Assembly (NCBI GenBank): GCA_002077045.2
Contig: KZ111162.1
Span: 403,981 to 467,980 of the forward strand
Source of the DNA: Rachicladosporium sp. CCFEE 5018
Lineage: Eukaryota; Ascomycota; Dothideomycetes; Cladosporiales; Cladosporiaceae
Direction of reading: 5' to 3'
DNA length: 64,000 nt
Program-made: the position numbers and the translations under genes
Shown here: piece by piece, positions 53,763 to 64,000 of the stretch
Layout of the letters: each line of letters opens with the position of its first letter
How positions within the stretch are numbered: position 1 is the stretch's first letter
Notes under the pieces: generated by a model
Databases searched by the model: none
What the model was told of the DNA's origin: nothing
Seen by the model: only the letters and a program-made list of their open reading frames with translations

Positions 53763-55868
53763 TCACGTCAAGTCGACAATCTCGCATGCTCCAGCTCTGA
53801 CTGTGATCTTCGCGAGTTCTGATGCCTGGGAAGATTGAGACATCGCTCCACTTATTACTTTCACTCTTGAAGCAGAGTCAAAGATCGCCAGTCGTCGTGC
53901 GCGTAACGCAGCGGGTGAAAGCGCTTGTTCCGCGCTCGCTCCCTCAGACTGTGAGATGGGCTGCAAAGCGATCCGAGATGAAGCAGCGAACGAAGGCGAA
54001 ACGCGCTTATCAGATCTTGGAGCAACAGGACTCGACTTCAGATCTGGGTTGGATCGAGGATCTAATAGCGAATGCTCCCCAGCAGGCATGCAGAATAGTC
54101 TCGGACTCGATGACAAGTGGGATCGGCCAGCTACCAGATCGAGCGCATCCCTGATATCATGCTCTGAGTAAAATTCGTCCAGATCGATGACAGTAGGATT
54201 CTTGAACTCAATGGTACGAGCATAGCGAAAAGTCGCGACTGGCTGATGTTCCTGAATGGACGTAGACGCAGCCTTGTTGCGCTTCTTGGATGGGACAGCT
54301 GCGTCGTGTGCTGCAGGCTTGGCTGTAGGAGGTCTCCCACGTTTCTTGGAGGTGGCGCTAGAAGTCTGGGAAGCTGTTGTCAACCCGATTGCCGAGTCAT
54401 GTCGAACGTCCGCCGGCAAGGCGACGGCCATTTCGTGTGGATCATCCGGTGCATCGGCTACAGAGTTGGCGGCCTGCTCTGCGGCACCTGACCTCTTGCG
54501 CGGTTTCCTCGCTACAGACTCAGGTTCCTGCAGTGACCCAGGTGGTAGACCGTGTCGCAAGAAGCAGTTCAGGACTTCGCACTCAATCCGTTCAGCTGGA
54601 TCATAGTGGACCCCGTCTTTGGTCTTCCAGATACTCCAGTCCTCGCCTTCGGGCTCGCTGTTGATGTCAATCTCGACCGCAGGAAGTGGATTGAACGTGA
54701 CTTTGATCTCCGACAACGCCGGCCCCTCCTCACCTGTATCGATCTTGTTCTTTCGCGTGCGCTTGAGTCTGATGTCGAACCGAGCGTCGTTGTCGTGACG
54801 AACCGCTTCCGAGCTGCACTGCGCGAGGTGCTTGGTCATGAAGATCGGTGCTAGGTGCTTTATGTATCCCTTCCTCCAGATGTTGTATCGTTGTCGGAAC
54901 AGTATTCTTAGCTTTCGCTGATCAACCTGCTGCTCCCACCCACGCCTCAAGCTCCTGAGACTCTGTATCTGCTCAAGCGAAGAGACAGTCGGTCTGCGAT
55001 AGTGATTCAATGCCTTGAGATCGGGAAAATCTGGTGGCAACTGAATAAGCTTGTTCACACTGCGCATTGCATCTTCGAGCTTCACGCGCCAAGCAGGAAA
55101 TTCGCGCTTCTCGACTCGACACAACTCGTTGGCAACAGCAAGCGCTCTGCGTGAGAGCAGCTTAGCGGCCTGAGGTCCACAGCCTGGTACGCCTTTGACG
55201 TTATAGTAACCACCTGAAAGCATGGCGAAAAGTACAAGACTTTCAGCGTCCAGGTCGTGCTTCGCAAGAATGCGATCGGCGTAGTGGACTCGCACGTGGC
55301 CCACAACACGTTTGCCACCGACTTTGTGAGCCTCCATCTGGCAGGTCGCGCCGAACATAAAGCAGTCGCTATCATCTGACCAGACCACATCGACAATGCC
55401 TGCTTGCTGCATCTTTGCGCATTCCGCCTCTGGTTCGGCGGGCGCTCTGCTATAATTAGCAAGTCGCTGAAGTGAGAGTCATGGAAAGCTAGCTCACCGG
55501 TGCCGTGGGACTTTGAGGTGATCGAGCGTCTGCTCCAGCAACTTCATCCGTTCGTAGTCGACCCTACCGCCTCCACGTCTGCCCCTCTTCCATGGTCGTC
55601 TCGCGCCGTCGAAGACAAAAATCATCCGTATGTTCAGTTTCATCAGTCGTAGGATGCGCCAAAGTATCGTCTTCTCGATGGGATTTGCAGCAGCCTCTTT
55701 TTCGCGAATCTGCACCACCTGAGCATCGGTGAGGTTGTTGAATCGCCATCCTGCTTCATCTACGGCTATACGCAGTGGTCGACCTTCCTTCTCGAAGTGT
55801 CTAGTGGCAAAGTCCGCGATGGTAGTCACTTCGCCGTCTCCTATCACGTCCCACAATCTGGTTGCCAT
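53763..55868 (-). CDS. XPG/FEN-family structure-specific nuclease, GEN1/Yen1-like
   Basis: Exons 55868-55498 and 55449-53763 give 685 residues; the 48-nt intron joins KVPRHR to RAPAEPEAECAKM in phase. The XPG-N region has LRIAVDEAGW with the first metal-binding aspartate (Asp37) and RMIFVFDG. The XPG-I region has PAEPEAECAKMQQAG with the acidic pair, and VVWSDDSDCFMFGA. The helix-hairpin-helix part is YYNVKGVPGCGPQAAKLL. The long basic and Ser-rich tail after residue 420 is typical of GEN1/Yen1, which resolves Holliday junctions, rather than of FEN1 or EXO1. The MATRLW start, in place of the usual MG, is a small oddity. Assignment to GEN1/Yen1 is by layout. Confidence 0.85.
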
Positions 55869-57933
55869 TAGCTAGCGTTACAAAGACTTCCAAACTTTGG
55901 ACGCCCTACCCTGCAATTCCCATGATGCATTACCCCCGCCTTACCCGTACCGACTGTATCCAAATCTAGAATGGTGCCATTGGTCTCGAGACTTTGGACG
56001 TCGAAGGCGCGAAGCACAGTGTCGCGCTAGAGCGCGTCGCAACGTGAGGCCTTGAAAGTGCTTTCTTGGCAGCACTTGCTCAACATGTATCCTAGCTTGA
56101 ACGCCCACGCAGGTGACAGGAAAAGCGAATCGCTCAGCGAATGAACGTGTTTGAGAACGCTGATATACGCAGCATTGCAACAGTGAATCAGTTTGCACGC
56201 CGTCGGAGAGAGTGTTGCGTCGTTCGGTAACTTTCCAGGCTAGCACTACCAGCGATTCGTTGTCGCAGTGTAGTCGATGTTAGTTGTGTCACTCGTATGG
56301 TCTTCTCGAGTCGTCGCCTTTCTTGTCATAGAGACACAATATTGCGCTACTTTACTGCTACGACACACTGCACGTCGAACGCTCCGAGCTCCACAGCACG
56401 AACATGGAAAGCAACAGCGACATAGCGATAGCGGCGACTCTGGACGATCGAATCTCGACACGTTTGATTAGCCGCGAGATTGACAGCCCAGTGGCAGACC
56501 CGGTATCAGTAGTACGCCGCAGGTGGCCTCAAGACTAAGACTGGCCAACAGGTTGGATCGCACCAGCCGGCTTGGTATAGCCAAGTCCGCAGCTCTCTTC
56601 ACTCTCGTGCCACGGCGTGTGTTCTGAGCTTGCTCGTCAGACATACGGTACTATATCGCAACGCGGAGCGTTCGTATTCAGCTCTGACGGCCGAATTTTT
56701 GCCTCAAAAGCGATCGCTCCTCCGCATAGAAGTTCAGAAAGCCTTACGACATAGTCTCTTGGTATGCTTGGCAGATCCCTTCGCTACCGCTGCCCCGCAC
56801 ATGTCAAACCGATCGCCAATCCTTGTTTTCACGATTCGCAGTATTGCTCACGACTCATCGACAATAGGTTCTCTGGGCAGCTTAGCGCTCGCCTCGCTGC
56901 GTCTGGAGGTGGAAGTGAGAGCCAAGCAACATGCGATCCTCCGATCGAACCGCGACCAAGTGTTTCGGGATCTGCACCCAGATTGCAAGCAGCAGGCACG
57001 ATTCCGAATGGCGGCTTGAGACCGGGAAGACTCCTGGACCAGGAACATGAACAGTACCGTGAAACGTGCCGCGCATTGGGACCTACAGTAGCCGCACTGC
57101 AGCGATCCGGAATGTTCCCCAGATGAGGTCGCCGGCTTGTCCTGACGTCCAGGACGCGGCCATGTAAATATGGTGAGGACTCATAACTGACGACTTGATT
57201 GATACCATGTGAGTCCCAGTCTGGAGACCTAAACTGATCCAGGAGTTACCTTGCGATGGCATCGGTCTCGGGACATTATGCTCGCAATTCTTGGTAGTTG
57301 TGTAAGTGAGTGAAGTGGCGCATCTATCCCTCCCAGGCACGGCGACAAGTGGGCCTGGTTCAACGCCACGCTCATTCTGAAGCTGTCAATTGCATCCGTC
57401 AGCATCAACCGCCGACCCGGCAAGAAAGCCGTGCTGAACGAATGCGGTCCTAGACACCTGCGGCAAGCGCCATCGCAGTCACTTCAACTCGACTACGAAT
57501 GTAGCTGCACATGAACAGCGAGTCACGGCATGTATCCTCGGGCAAACCTTGTGCAGGTGCCAGGATCACTTTTACGGACTACAGCCCGGCCAAGCATGCA
57601 CGAGTCGCGGACTAAAAGTTGCGGTCCCGTCCACCACGGTCTCCGCACATTCGAGTCCAGTCGCACTTCCTGAGCAGGGCGCTGTTCTTATGGCCAAGAA
57701 ACTCTCGCTTTGTGTGGCAAGGCAGAGTCCAATGCACACGGCACACGCTTGGACGGTGCGATTCATGACCATCAGCGCTATCTCCTGACCGGTGCATCGC
57801 ATGGCTGTAGTACTAACAGCGAACGGTATAAGAGTATAGGCCGATCTTGATCTATTTTCTTCATCTTATCGTGGAGCTATCTCTGAGACCAACACCTGCA
57901 TCCATTCTATCTATTCTCTGTAATTCTCTCAAC
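55869..57933. other. Long intergenic region
   Basis: About 2.06 kb between divergent genes. No family, repeat or RNA gene recognised. Open frames near 56.6-57.1 kb are not convincing. The second longest gene-free stretch here. Confidence 0.45.
57827..57834 (+). promoter_or_regulatory. Probable TATA box of the cutinase gene
   Basis: TATAAGAG about 107 bases before the cutinase ATG, the typical distance for a regulated TATA-containing fungal promoter. Confidence 0.4.
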
Positions 57934-58727
57934 ATGCTCTTCACTAAAGCTTTTGTTCTCACCGGTCTGGCTCTCTCATCGTCCGCTGCGCCGGTCGAGG
58001 AACGCCAGACTCAGTGCTTAGCTTACACTCTGATCAACACCCGTGGCACTGGCGAGTCCCAGGGAGAGTCTTCAGGCTTCCGCACGGTGAACAGCCAGGT
58101 CCGTAGCCAAGTCTCTGGTGGCAGCGTTGTACGTCTGAATCCCATACACCACCTTATGGCACCCGCAGCTTACTCTACATCGCAGTAAAACACCGTATAC
58201 CCAGCCAGCTTCAGCCAGAATTCTGCGTCTGGCACCCGCGACATCGTCAACCGCGTCACCACAATTCTTCGCTCAAACCCTAACGCGTGCATCATCCTCG
58301 AGGGCTACTCTCAGGGCGCCGCGGCAACGGTCGATGCTATGTCGGAGCTCACGGGCGCCTCGTACGACGCGGTCAAAGGCGTGCTCCTGTTCGGCAACCC
58401 TAAGCACAAGAGTGGCCTAGCATGCAATGTTGACCAGAATGGCGGCGCGACCACACTCAACGTCAACGGCATTAGTGCCTCTCGCTACAGTGCTGGCATC
58501 CCGGCGAACTGGGTCGCGAAGACTTTGGACGTGTGCAACTATGTAATTTATGGCGGTGCACCTCATAACATGAGACAGGAGCTTACGGCTGGTCCCAGGG
58601 CGACGGTGTCTGCGATACTACGCACGGGCGTGGCATTAATGCTGAGCATCTTGAGTACCCTCGATCGACGAGCATCCAGAGGCTGAGCACGAACTACATC
58701 GTCGGCCGTCTTCGTGGTACGGCCTAA
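57934..58727 (+). pseudogene. Cutinase-family esterase with an in-frame stop
   Basis: Exons 57934-58128, 58186-58542 and 58599-58727 encode 226 codons. A signal peptide (MLFTKAFVLTGLALSSSAAP) is followed by the cutinase fold: YTLINTRGTGESQGES, the nucleophile motif EGYSQGAA, the acid in CNYGDGVCDTTHG and the histidine in GINAEHLEYP, with the normal cysteine spacing. The first codon of exon 2 is TAA where a tyrosine codon (TAC or TAT) would be expected (V-x-NTVYPASF), so a single substitution breaks an otherwise complete gene. The splice junction is canonical (GTACGT, CGCAG). The third exon is joined by a GTAATT donor. Cutinases hydrolyse plant cutin and other polyesters outside the cell. Sequencing error is possible. 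Confidence 0.8.
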
Positions 58728-59533
58728 GTTCTAGGCGAGATGGGCAGAGTTCGGATCGGAAGCGTCTGTAGTAATAAGGTTGGAGGAGAGGATAGAACAG
58801 TACCCACTTGCCAGGGGACCTCACTGCGTCACACGTTAGGTAGAGACATACATTAGTCTTCACGCTCACCATTTAACACTGCGCGAGGTCCATCCTATGT
58901 CCTTTGTATCGCGTCTGGCTCTGTCTGGCTGTGCGCCTCGAAACGATGAGTCTTACCACGCCGATCTCTGGGCCTGAGGCATCAAGGCTTACTCCATGGG
59001 GTGAAACGCCGTACATGTACTACCTTACCACGCCCATCCAGGATGTCGTTCTGAAAGGAGTCATTCTGCTGTGGTCTCTCGTCACACTTTGTCATCGGTC
59101 TTACGATTGACCGAGTGGACAGAGCATATGTCCGATTCATCAAGGTCTAAAACCGCCCCCCGAAGAGCTCTCGAGACTGCCGATGAAGCCGGACCGTACA
59201 AGCTTTTCGCCGTGCGATCCCGGCGCCATTAAGCTTTCTGTGCCTTATCGACATCATCGCTGAAGTGGCAATGCTGCCTCGTCAATCATCACAGGATCTT
59301 GAAGCTTCTGTCGCTGGCGTGCGTGTGCGTTTGATGCAATGCCGTGAGACCCGGCACATCCGACTTCTCTGTTGTGGACGTCATTTATCGCCGTACTCGC
59401 TGTGTTCATGGAACCAACGAAGGACGCGTTGCATAGATAAGTACTGACACATCTTTTCCTTTGCCACTAACGGCACCTGTAATTCTCTGGTCCACATCAC
59501 TTCCCTGATACTCACTTGCGTCGCGCCGCCAGG
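58728..59533. other. Intergenic
   Basis: About 800 bases between tandem plus-strand genes, including the MFS promoter. No supported gene. Confidence 0.45.
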
Positions 59534-61102
59534 ATGGCATCATCAAGTCTGGCTTCCTTTGACACTGACAAGTACAAGAGCGACAAAGACGTCGAGTCCC
59601 TTCCTGACCTGAGCTATCCCGAGCGCAGCCACCAAACACCAGGAGTTTCAATTGCTCTCGACGTCGAACCGCATCCAGATCAAAATGATCACGACAAAGA
59701 AAGCACCTTCAAGGTCACATGGGACGAACACGACCCACTGAATCCGAAGAACTTCTCCCTCCGCCACAAAATCTGGATCACCACCCAACTAGGCCTGCTC
59801 GCAATTGCCGCATCAATGGGCTCATCCATCATCGCCCCAGCAGAGCCCGCCATCGCCGCAGAGTTCCACGTCAGCACGGAAGTTACGGTCCTTGTAGTCT
59901 CGCTCTACGTTCTTGGCTTCGCTTTGGGACCTTTACTCTGGGCTCCTCTGAGTGAACTCTTCGGTCGGAAAGTGAGCATGCTCCCAGCGATGTTCGTATT
60001 CAGTCTCTTCTCCATCGGTACCGCGACCAGCAAATCAGCTGCCGCTGTCTTCATTACGCGCTTCTTCAGTGGGGTGTTTGGCAGTGCGCCGGTGTCAAAT
60101 GTCTCTGCAGCACTTGGGGATCTTTACGAGGCCCGGGCTAGAGGTATTGCTGTGTCGTTCTACGCTTTGGCGGTCATAGGAGGACCGACTATCGGACCTG
60201 TCATCGGCGCAGCTCTTACGGAGACCTTGTCGTGGCGATGGACTCAGTATATCCAAGCGATATTCGGCTTCTCCGTCACAGTCCTCTCTCTCATATTCAT
60301 GCCAGAGCTTTACGGTCCGGTACTGCTATCCAGGAAAGCCAAGACCCTCCGCAAGTCTACAGGAGAGAACCGCTACTACCACCCGCACGAGTCGCAATCA
60401 TTCTCTGTCCGCTCGATCATCACGAAACACCTCGAGCTCCCCCTCAAAATGCTCTTCACTGAGCCCATGGTCGCCGCGATCGCCCTATACGCCTCCTTCG
60501 TCTACGGTCTTCTCTACCTGACCCTCGAAGTCTTCCCAATAGTCTTCGCTCAGGATCGAGGTTGGGGACTAGTCGTCTCTACACTCCCATTCCTCGGGCT
60601 GTTTGTGGGCGTCTGCTTTGCGTTGACTATCAACTTGGCAAATCAACCTCGTTACGCACGTGCGGTTGACGCGAATGGAGGAAAAGCAGTCCCCGAAGCC
60701 CGCCTTCCTCCCATGATAATCGGTGGCGTTCTCTTCGTCATAGGCCTCTTCTGGTTTGGCTGGACTGCTGTTCCTGTCTCAATTCCCTGGATCGTCCCAG
60801 TGATCGCCACCGCATTCATCGGCGCTGGCTTCAACGTCATCTTCCAACAATGCATCAACTTCCTCGTCGACACCTACGCGCTGCACGCGGCATCTGCAGT
60901 AAGCGCTAACACCTTCCTCCGGTCACTTATGGGGAGCGGGTTACCATTGGCTGCGAAGCCGATGTTCAATGCTTTGGGGGTGGGACCCGCGATGAGCATT
61001 CTCGGCGCGGTTGCAGTCTTGGCCTTGCCGGCCCCGGTGTTGTTCATGAAGTACGGCAAGAGATTACGAGCGAAGAGTCGGTTTACGGAGGAAGGGGACT
61101 GA
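59534..61102 (+). CDS. MFS transporter, DHA1 drug/polyamine type
   Basis: A single exon of 522 residues. A hydrophilic N-terminus with the fungal DHA1 signature (TWDEHDPLNPKNFS) precedes about twelve membrane helices. Motifs include APLSELFGRKVSML (motif A region after helix 2), FFSGVFGSAPVSNV, GPTIGPVIGAALTETLSWRW (motif C-like), and LGLFVGVCFALTINL in the second half. This is the family that contains yeast Tpo1 and Flr1 and many multidrug or metabolite exporters at the plasma membrane, driven by protons. The substrate cannot be told from sequence. The ATG at 59534 was chosen; it has a purine at -3. Its 3' neighbour is ASK1 copy B, convergently placed. Confidence 0.9.
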   Translation: MASSSLASFDTDKYKSDKDVESLPDLSYPERSHQTPGVSIALDVEPHPDQNDHDKESTFKVTWDEHDPLNPKNFSLRHKIWITTQLGLLAIAASMGSSIIAPAEPAIAAEFHVSTEVTVLVVSLYVLGFALGPLLWAPLSELFGRKVSMLPAMFVFSLFSIGTATSKSAAAVFITRFFSGVFGSAPVSNVSAALGDLYEARARGIAVSFYALAVIGGPTIGPVIGAALTETLSWRWTQYIQAIFGFSVTVLSLIFMPELYGPVLLSRKAKTLRKSTGENRYYHPHESQSFSVRSIITKHLELPLKMLFTEPMVAAIALYASFVYGLLYLTLEVFPIVFAQDRGWGLVVSTLPFLGLFVGVCFALTINLANQPRYARAVDANGGKAVPEARLPPMIIGGVLFVIGLFWFGWTAVPVSIPWIVPVIATAFIGAGFNVIFQQCINFLVDTYALHAASAVSANTFLRSLMGSGLPLAAKPMFNALGVGPAMSILGAVAVLALPAPVLFMKYGKRLRAKSRFTEEGD

Positions 61103-61582
61103 ACTTGATATGCTTCTCCAAAATATTTGAACTTCGGAAAGGCTGCTGTACTTCCAGCTGCCACAGCGTTACCGGGGCTGCTGTATTGGGGAGATGTTGC
61201 AGAGTCTCCAGCGCGAGTTACTCGAGCTGTTCCAGGACTCGATGATCCGCTTCTCTATTGCAGCATAAGGCGAGCATGCGCTTCGATCACCGGCACCGCG
61301 ATGACGCACTGCAGCTTGGCCGGAATAGCCGGCGACGAGACACCCGGTGATGCGGCGTGCTCAGACAGACGAAGCGAGCGGAGCCTTCCAAGCCTCTCAA
61401 CGACACTTCTTGGTAATCCCTGGCTGCCGAGATACCGCCTGCGACAGCGTAGCAAGACATGGGCGATTCGAACGAAGCCCTGGGTGTGTTAGCATCAAGC
61501 TATAATACATTATGACGTGACGATCCGACGGATACAGGCGTGGGAGATAGATCATAGACCATAGACCCATACAATATACACT
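61103..61582. other. Intergenic between convergent genes
   Basis: About 480 bases between the MFS stop and the ASK1 stop. Nothing recognisable. Confidence 0.45.
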
Positions 61583-62881
61583 CTAAAACGTATCATCTTC
61601 ATCCCATCCCCTCTTCACCACACTCGGACTCTCCTCCTCCCCTCTCTCCCCATCGTCGATCCCCTCGATCTCGTCCGTGCCCTCGGCTCCAGCAGTCATC
61701 AGCAAATCCGCCACAATCCGCTTGCTAGCCTCTCTAGCAGGCGTCTGCAACAGCCTACTCTGCGGGACGTGAAACTGCATCGTCTTTGGGGGCGACATGC
61801 CAAAATCATCGTCGTCCTCTGAATCTGATGCTGCGGCCGAGAAGGCTGATGTTCGTGCAGTCTCCGGACTGAAGAGCGAGCGGCCGGTGCTTGTCTTTGG
61901 AGCTGTGGCTTTTGTGCGGGCGGGCGTGAGGATCGAGAGGCCTGGCGTGCGAGGCTGGAGTTCTGTGGGTCGCTTAGGTGGAGCAGGAGAGAAGAGATCG
62001 CTCCGAAGCTGAGGGGCGGAGATTTCGGGTGAGGATTGCGGCGAGTCGTCCCAGTGCTGCTTGGTCGTGTTCGTAGTCGTACCAGGCGTCGGTCTAGGTT
62101 GTTGGGTGGCTCGCTCCCGACGCTGGGTGTGCGGTGTTGCTTGCACGCGGTAGTGTTTGTCGAGGACGTTGCGATGGAGAAAGGCGTCTGCATTCGGCTC
62201 CCGACTTGTAGTGCGCTGAGCCGACGGCTGGTAGCCGGACTGAGGCTGGAACGGCGACGAGTCGAGCTGGGTTTGTTGGGGTCGTGGGGTGGAGGGCTCA
62301 GAGGGTGTGTCGGTGAGCGCTAGGGGGTTCTTGCCGGTGTACTTCCGTGGAGAGGGTGATCGGAAAGATGCTGCTGTGGGTTTGCCCGGCTTCGTACGTT
62401 GCTGACTTGATGGCCCAGCCCGCGGCTTGCCAGTCGATGCGGTCAACTTAGGCGTGGACTGCACTCCCGTGACTTGCGTCGGCGAGTCTACGGTGAAGCT
62501 CTCGTCCTCGTCCGCTCCTTGCCCAGAGCCAGCTCCAGTACGACCATCCTGCTGAGGCGTACGAAGAGTACTACCCTCCTCCGTGGCATCCTCCGTCTGC
62601 GTCACCTGCTCATCGTCCAGTGCGCCCTCTTCATATCCCGATAGGGACACATTCGCCGACGCCTCGAAGAAGTGTTTCCAGAATCTCGACCCTTCCCACA
62701 CATTGCCACTATGCTTGGCATACTGCTCTACGATTGGGAGGATGCTGCCGGTGACGATGCGATGCGCTTTACTGAAGTTGCCGTCGATCTCCTGCAGTGT
62801 AAGAGTAATTTGTTGCTCCAGCCGTTCCAGCTCTTCCGTCAGAGTCAATGTGCGATTGCGCAGTTCGGACGGGCGTGACAT
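61583..62881 (-). CDS. ASK1: DASH complex subunit Ask1, full length (copy B)
   Basis: A single exon of 432 residues. The N-terminal Ask1 domain (about residues 1-80) is the same as in copy A. The rest is a Ser/Thr/Pro-rich linker followed by conserved C-terminal segments: SDSEDDDDFGMSPPKTMQF, LLQTPAREASKRIVADLLMTAG and VVKRGWDEDDTF. Compared with the 189 codons of copy A there are only a few differences, for example SST versus GST and QQDGH versus QQDGR. The C-terminal half, lost in copy A, shows what should lie beyond gap 1. Ask1 is a Cdk1 target in yeast and the many SP/TP sites here fit that. It is divergent from SDR copy B. Confidence 0.92.
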   Translation of the reverse strand: MSRPSELRNRTLTLTEELERLEQQITLTLQEIDGNFSKAHRIVTGSILPIVEQYAKHSGNVWEGSRFWKHFFEASANVSLSGYEEGALDDEQVTQTEDATEEGSTLRTPQQDGRTGAGSGQGADEDESFTVDSPTQVTGVQSTPKLTASTGKPRAGPSSQQRTKPGKPTAASFRSPSPRKYTGKNPLALTDTPSEPSTPRPQQTQLDSSPFQPQSGYQPSAQRTTSREPNADAFLHRNVLDKHYRVQATPHTQRRERATQQPRPTPGTTTNTTKQHWDDSPQSSPEISAPQLRSDLFSPAPPKRPTELQPRTPGLSILTPARTKATAPKTSTGRSLFSPETARTSAFSAAASDSEDDDDFGMSPPKTMQFHVPQSRLLQTPAREASKRIVADLLMTAGAEGTDEIEGIDDGERGEEESPSVVKRGWDEDDTF

Positions 62882-63354
62882 GATGACTGGATGAGTCCGG
62901 GGTCCGTTGTCACCACAGTCGCTGCTATGCGCTTCTCCGCACCGAGTATACTACACCTACGAAGGTATGTATGGTCCTAGAGCAAACCGCGTTCCCGACC
63001 AAGAGACGTGTCACTTTCGCGTTGCGGGGAGAAAGTTGCCCCTCCTCACAACTCCGTCGCCTCTGTCCTTCTCCTCATCTCACACCATGCATATTCGGGT
63101 CTACGGACGATCATGATACGAGCAGTAGGTAGCCCGAGGGCAAGGGAAGCGCAATGGTATTCCCGGACGACTTCAAGCGGACTGAGCACCGCCCAGCAAT
63201 GGCCAAGGTAGGTCTTGCGTAAGGCACTCTTTCTCATCCTCTGCCAAATCAACATATATTCCGCCTGCTTTCACTTCTGCGTGCAATCCTTTCGAGTCTT
63301 TCTACAGTCGTACTTCCCAGAGTCGAAGCTCCTTTGCAGCCAGTAAGAGTCACC
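62882..63354. promoter_or_regulatory. Divergent ASK1/SDR promoter region, copy B
   Basis: 473 bases, homologous to 6048-6532 with about a dozen substitutions and one short deletion relative to copy A. It presumably drives both genes. Confidence 0.55.
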
Positions 63355-64000
63355 ATGTCGAATAGCAAGCGAACAGCCATCGTAACAGGCTCGAGCCGTG
63401 GCATGTGAGCATGACTACCCTTCCCTTTGCCTCGAACATGCGTTCTGACTTTGGTCCTCCTAAGCGGTAAAGCCATCGCCCTTCGCCTCGCCCAAGACGG
63501 CTACGACATCTGCGTGAACGACGTGACAGCCAACACACAGGGCGCCGAGGAAGTAGCTGAAGAGATCCGCAAGCTCGGCCGCAAGTCCACAGTCGCGCTT
63601 GGCGATGTCTCCGTACTCAGCGAGGTCGAACAGATCGTGCAGAAGAGCGTGAAGGAGCTTGGAGACTTGAACACCATGTCCGCTCCCCTCAGCCACTCCA
63701 ACAACCGGAGCATCGACGCTGACAAACCCCAAGGGTAGCAAACGCCGGCATAGCTCAAGTGAAACCCCTCCTTGACCTCACGGAAGCGGACTTCGAACAC
63801 ATGTTCCGCGTCAACGTCTTTGGCGTGCAGAACTGCTACGCCGCGGCCGCCAAGCAGATGATCGCCCAGAAGAATTGCACTGCCGAGCAGCCCGGCAAAC
63901 TGATCTCTGCAGCCTCAATCGTGGCTTTCAAACCCTTCCCCTTGTTGTCGCATTACTCGGCTTCGAAGTGGGCTGTACGCGGCCTGAACCAAGCATACGC
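63355..64000 (+). CDS. SDR-family oxidoreductase (copy B), 5' part cut by window edge
   Basis: Exons 63355-63404, 63465-63677 and 63734 to the window end, with the same splice sites as copy A, including the GTCCGC donor of intron 2. Amino-acid differences from copy A are few (for example ANT versus ANK, FEHMF versus FERMF). From about 63845 on, synonymous third-position differences become frequent while the protein stays the same. TGSSRGIG, NAG and the YSASK active site are all within the visible part. The last exon lies outside the window. Confidence 0.88.

Larger units (their letters stand above)
62315..64000. repeat. Segmental direct repeat, copy B
   Basis: Partner of 5481-7178. Homology on the left probably continues beyond 62315 into the ASK1 sequence hidden by gap 1 in copy A. 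On the right it runs off the window. Confidence 0.92.

Noticed and set aside
56630..57126. Open frames upstream of the cutinase gene
   Set aside because: Biased composition and no recognisable motif or neighbour support.
1..64000. tRNA, 5S rRNA, CRISPR array, transposase or reverse transcriptase
   Set aside because: I scanned for T-loop-like motifs, repeated spacers and retroelement or transposase motifs by eye and found nothing convincing; a covariance-model and repeat search would be the proper test.

Overview
The window looks like nuclear DNA of a filamentous ascomycete, most likely a Dothideomycete. This is inferred from a MedA (Medusa) developmental regulator, short introns (about 47-84 nt) with CTAAC/CTGAC-type branch points, closely packed protein genes on both strands, and fungal families such as DASH subunit Ask1, Rrn7, a GYF-domain protein, cutinase and a drug/polyamine-type MFS transporter. 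No rRNA, tRNA, CRISPR or obvious transposon was seen. Two runs of exactly 100 N (5381-5480 and 45310-45409) are scaffold gaps, and both cut genes.

Layout. 1-7.5 kb: 5' part of acetyl-CoA hydrolase (-), a small DUF1772-like membrane protein (+), a BTB protein (+), the C-terminal part of a GYF protein (-) running into gap 1, the N-terminal half of ASK1 (-) on the other side, and an SDR oxidoreductase (+). 7.5-12 kb: a long gene-free stretch in front of medA. 12-35 kb: a housekeeping core with medA, RRN7, eIF5A, VPS52, a coiled-coil protein, a PH-domain protein, a ribosomal-L1-fold protein (Utp30/Cic1 type), palmitoyl-protein thioesterase, a Tos4/Plm2-like FHA protein, a damaged retinol-dehydrogenase-like SDR, and ubiquitin-L40. 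35-48 kb: an accessory block with three members of an unrecognised protein family (one broken), a small Cys-rich membrane protein, two F-box proteins, a PTEN-like phosphatase and malate dehydrogenase, the last two cut by gap 2. 48-61 kb: carnitine acetyltransferase, a nonsense-bearing prolyl aminopeptidase, a GPI-type cell-surface protein, a GEN1/Yen1-like nuclease, a nonsense-bearing cutinase and an MFS transporter. 61.5-64 kb: a second, nearly identical copy of the ASK1-SDR pair, with ASK1 intact.

The main oddities are: (i) the ASK1-SDR pair occurs twice as a direct repeat about 57 kb apart, about 98-99% identical until a sharp fall to about 89% inside the SDR gene, which looks like a recombination or gene-conversion edge; (ii) the ubiquitin-L40 gene appears to have its ATG split by an intron, followed by a 7-nt exon; (iii) four genes carry a premature stop or frameshift while the rest of the reading frame is well preserved, which would fit a duplicated or hybrid genome; (iv) an unrecognised protein family lies beside F-box genes; (v) two introns use GC donors.

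Most genes here do not form one pathway. Loose functional links are acetyl-CoA/carnitine metabolism (ACH1, carnitine acetyltransferase, malate dehydrogenase) and cell-cycle/genome maintenance (ASK1, the FHA protein, the GEN1-like nuclease). Exon coordinates come from reading splice sites by eye and need transcript support.
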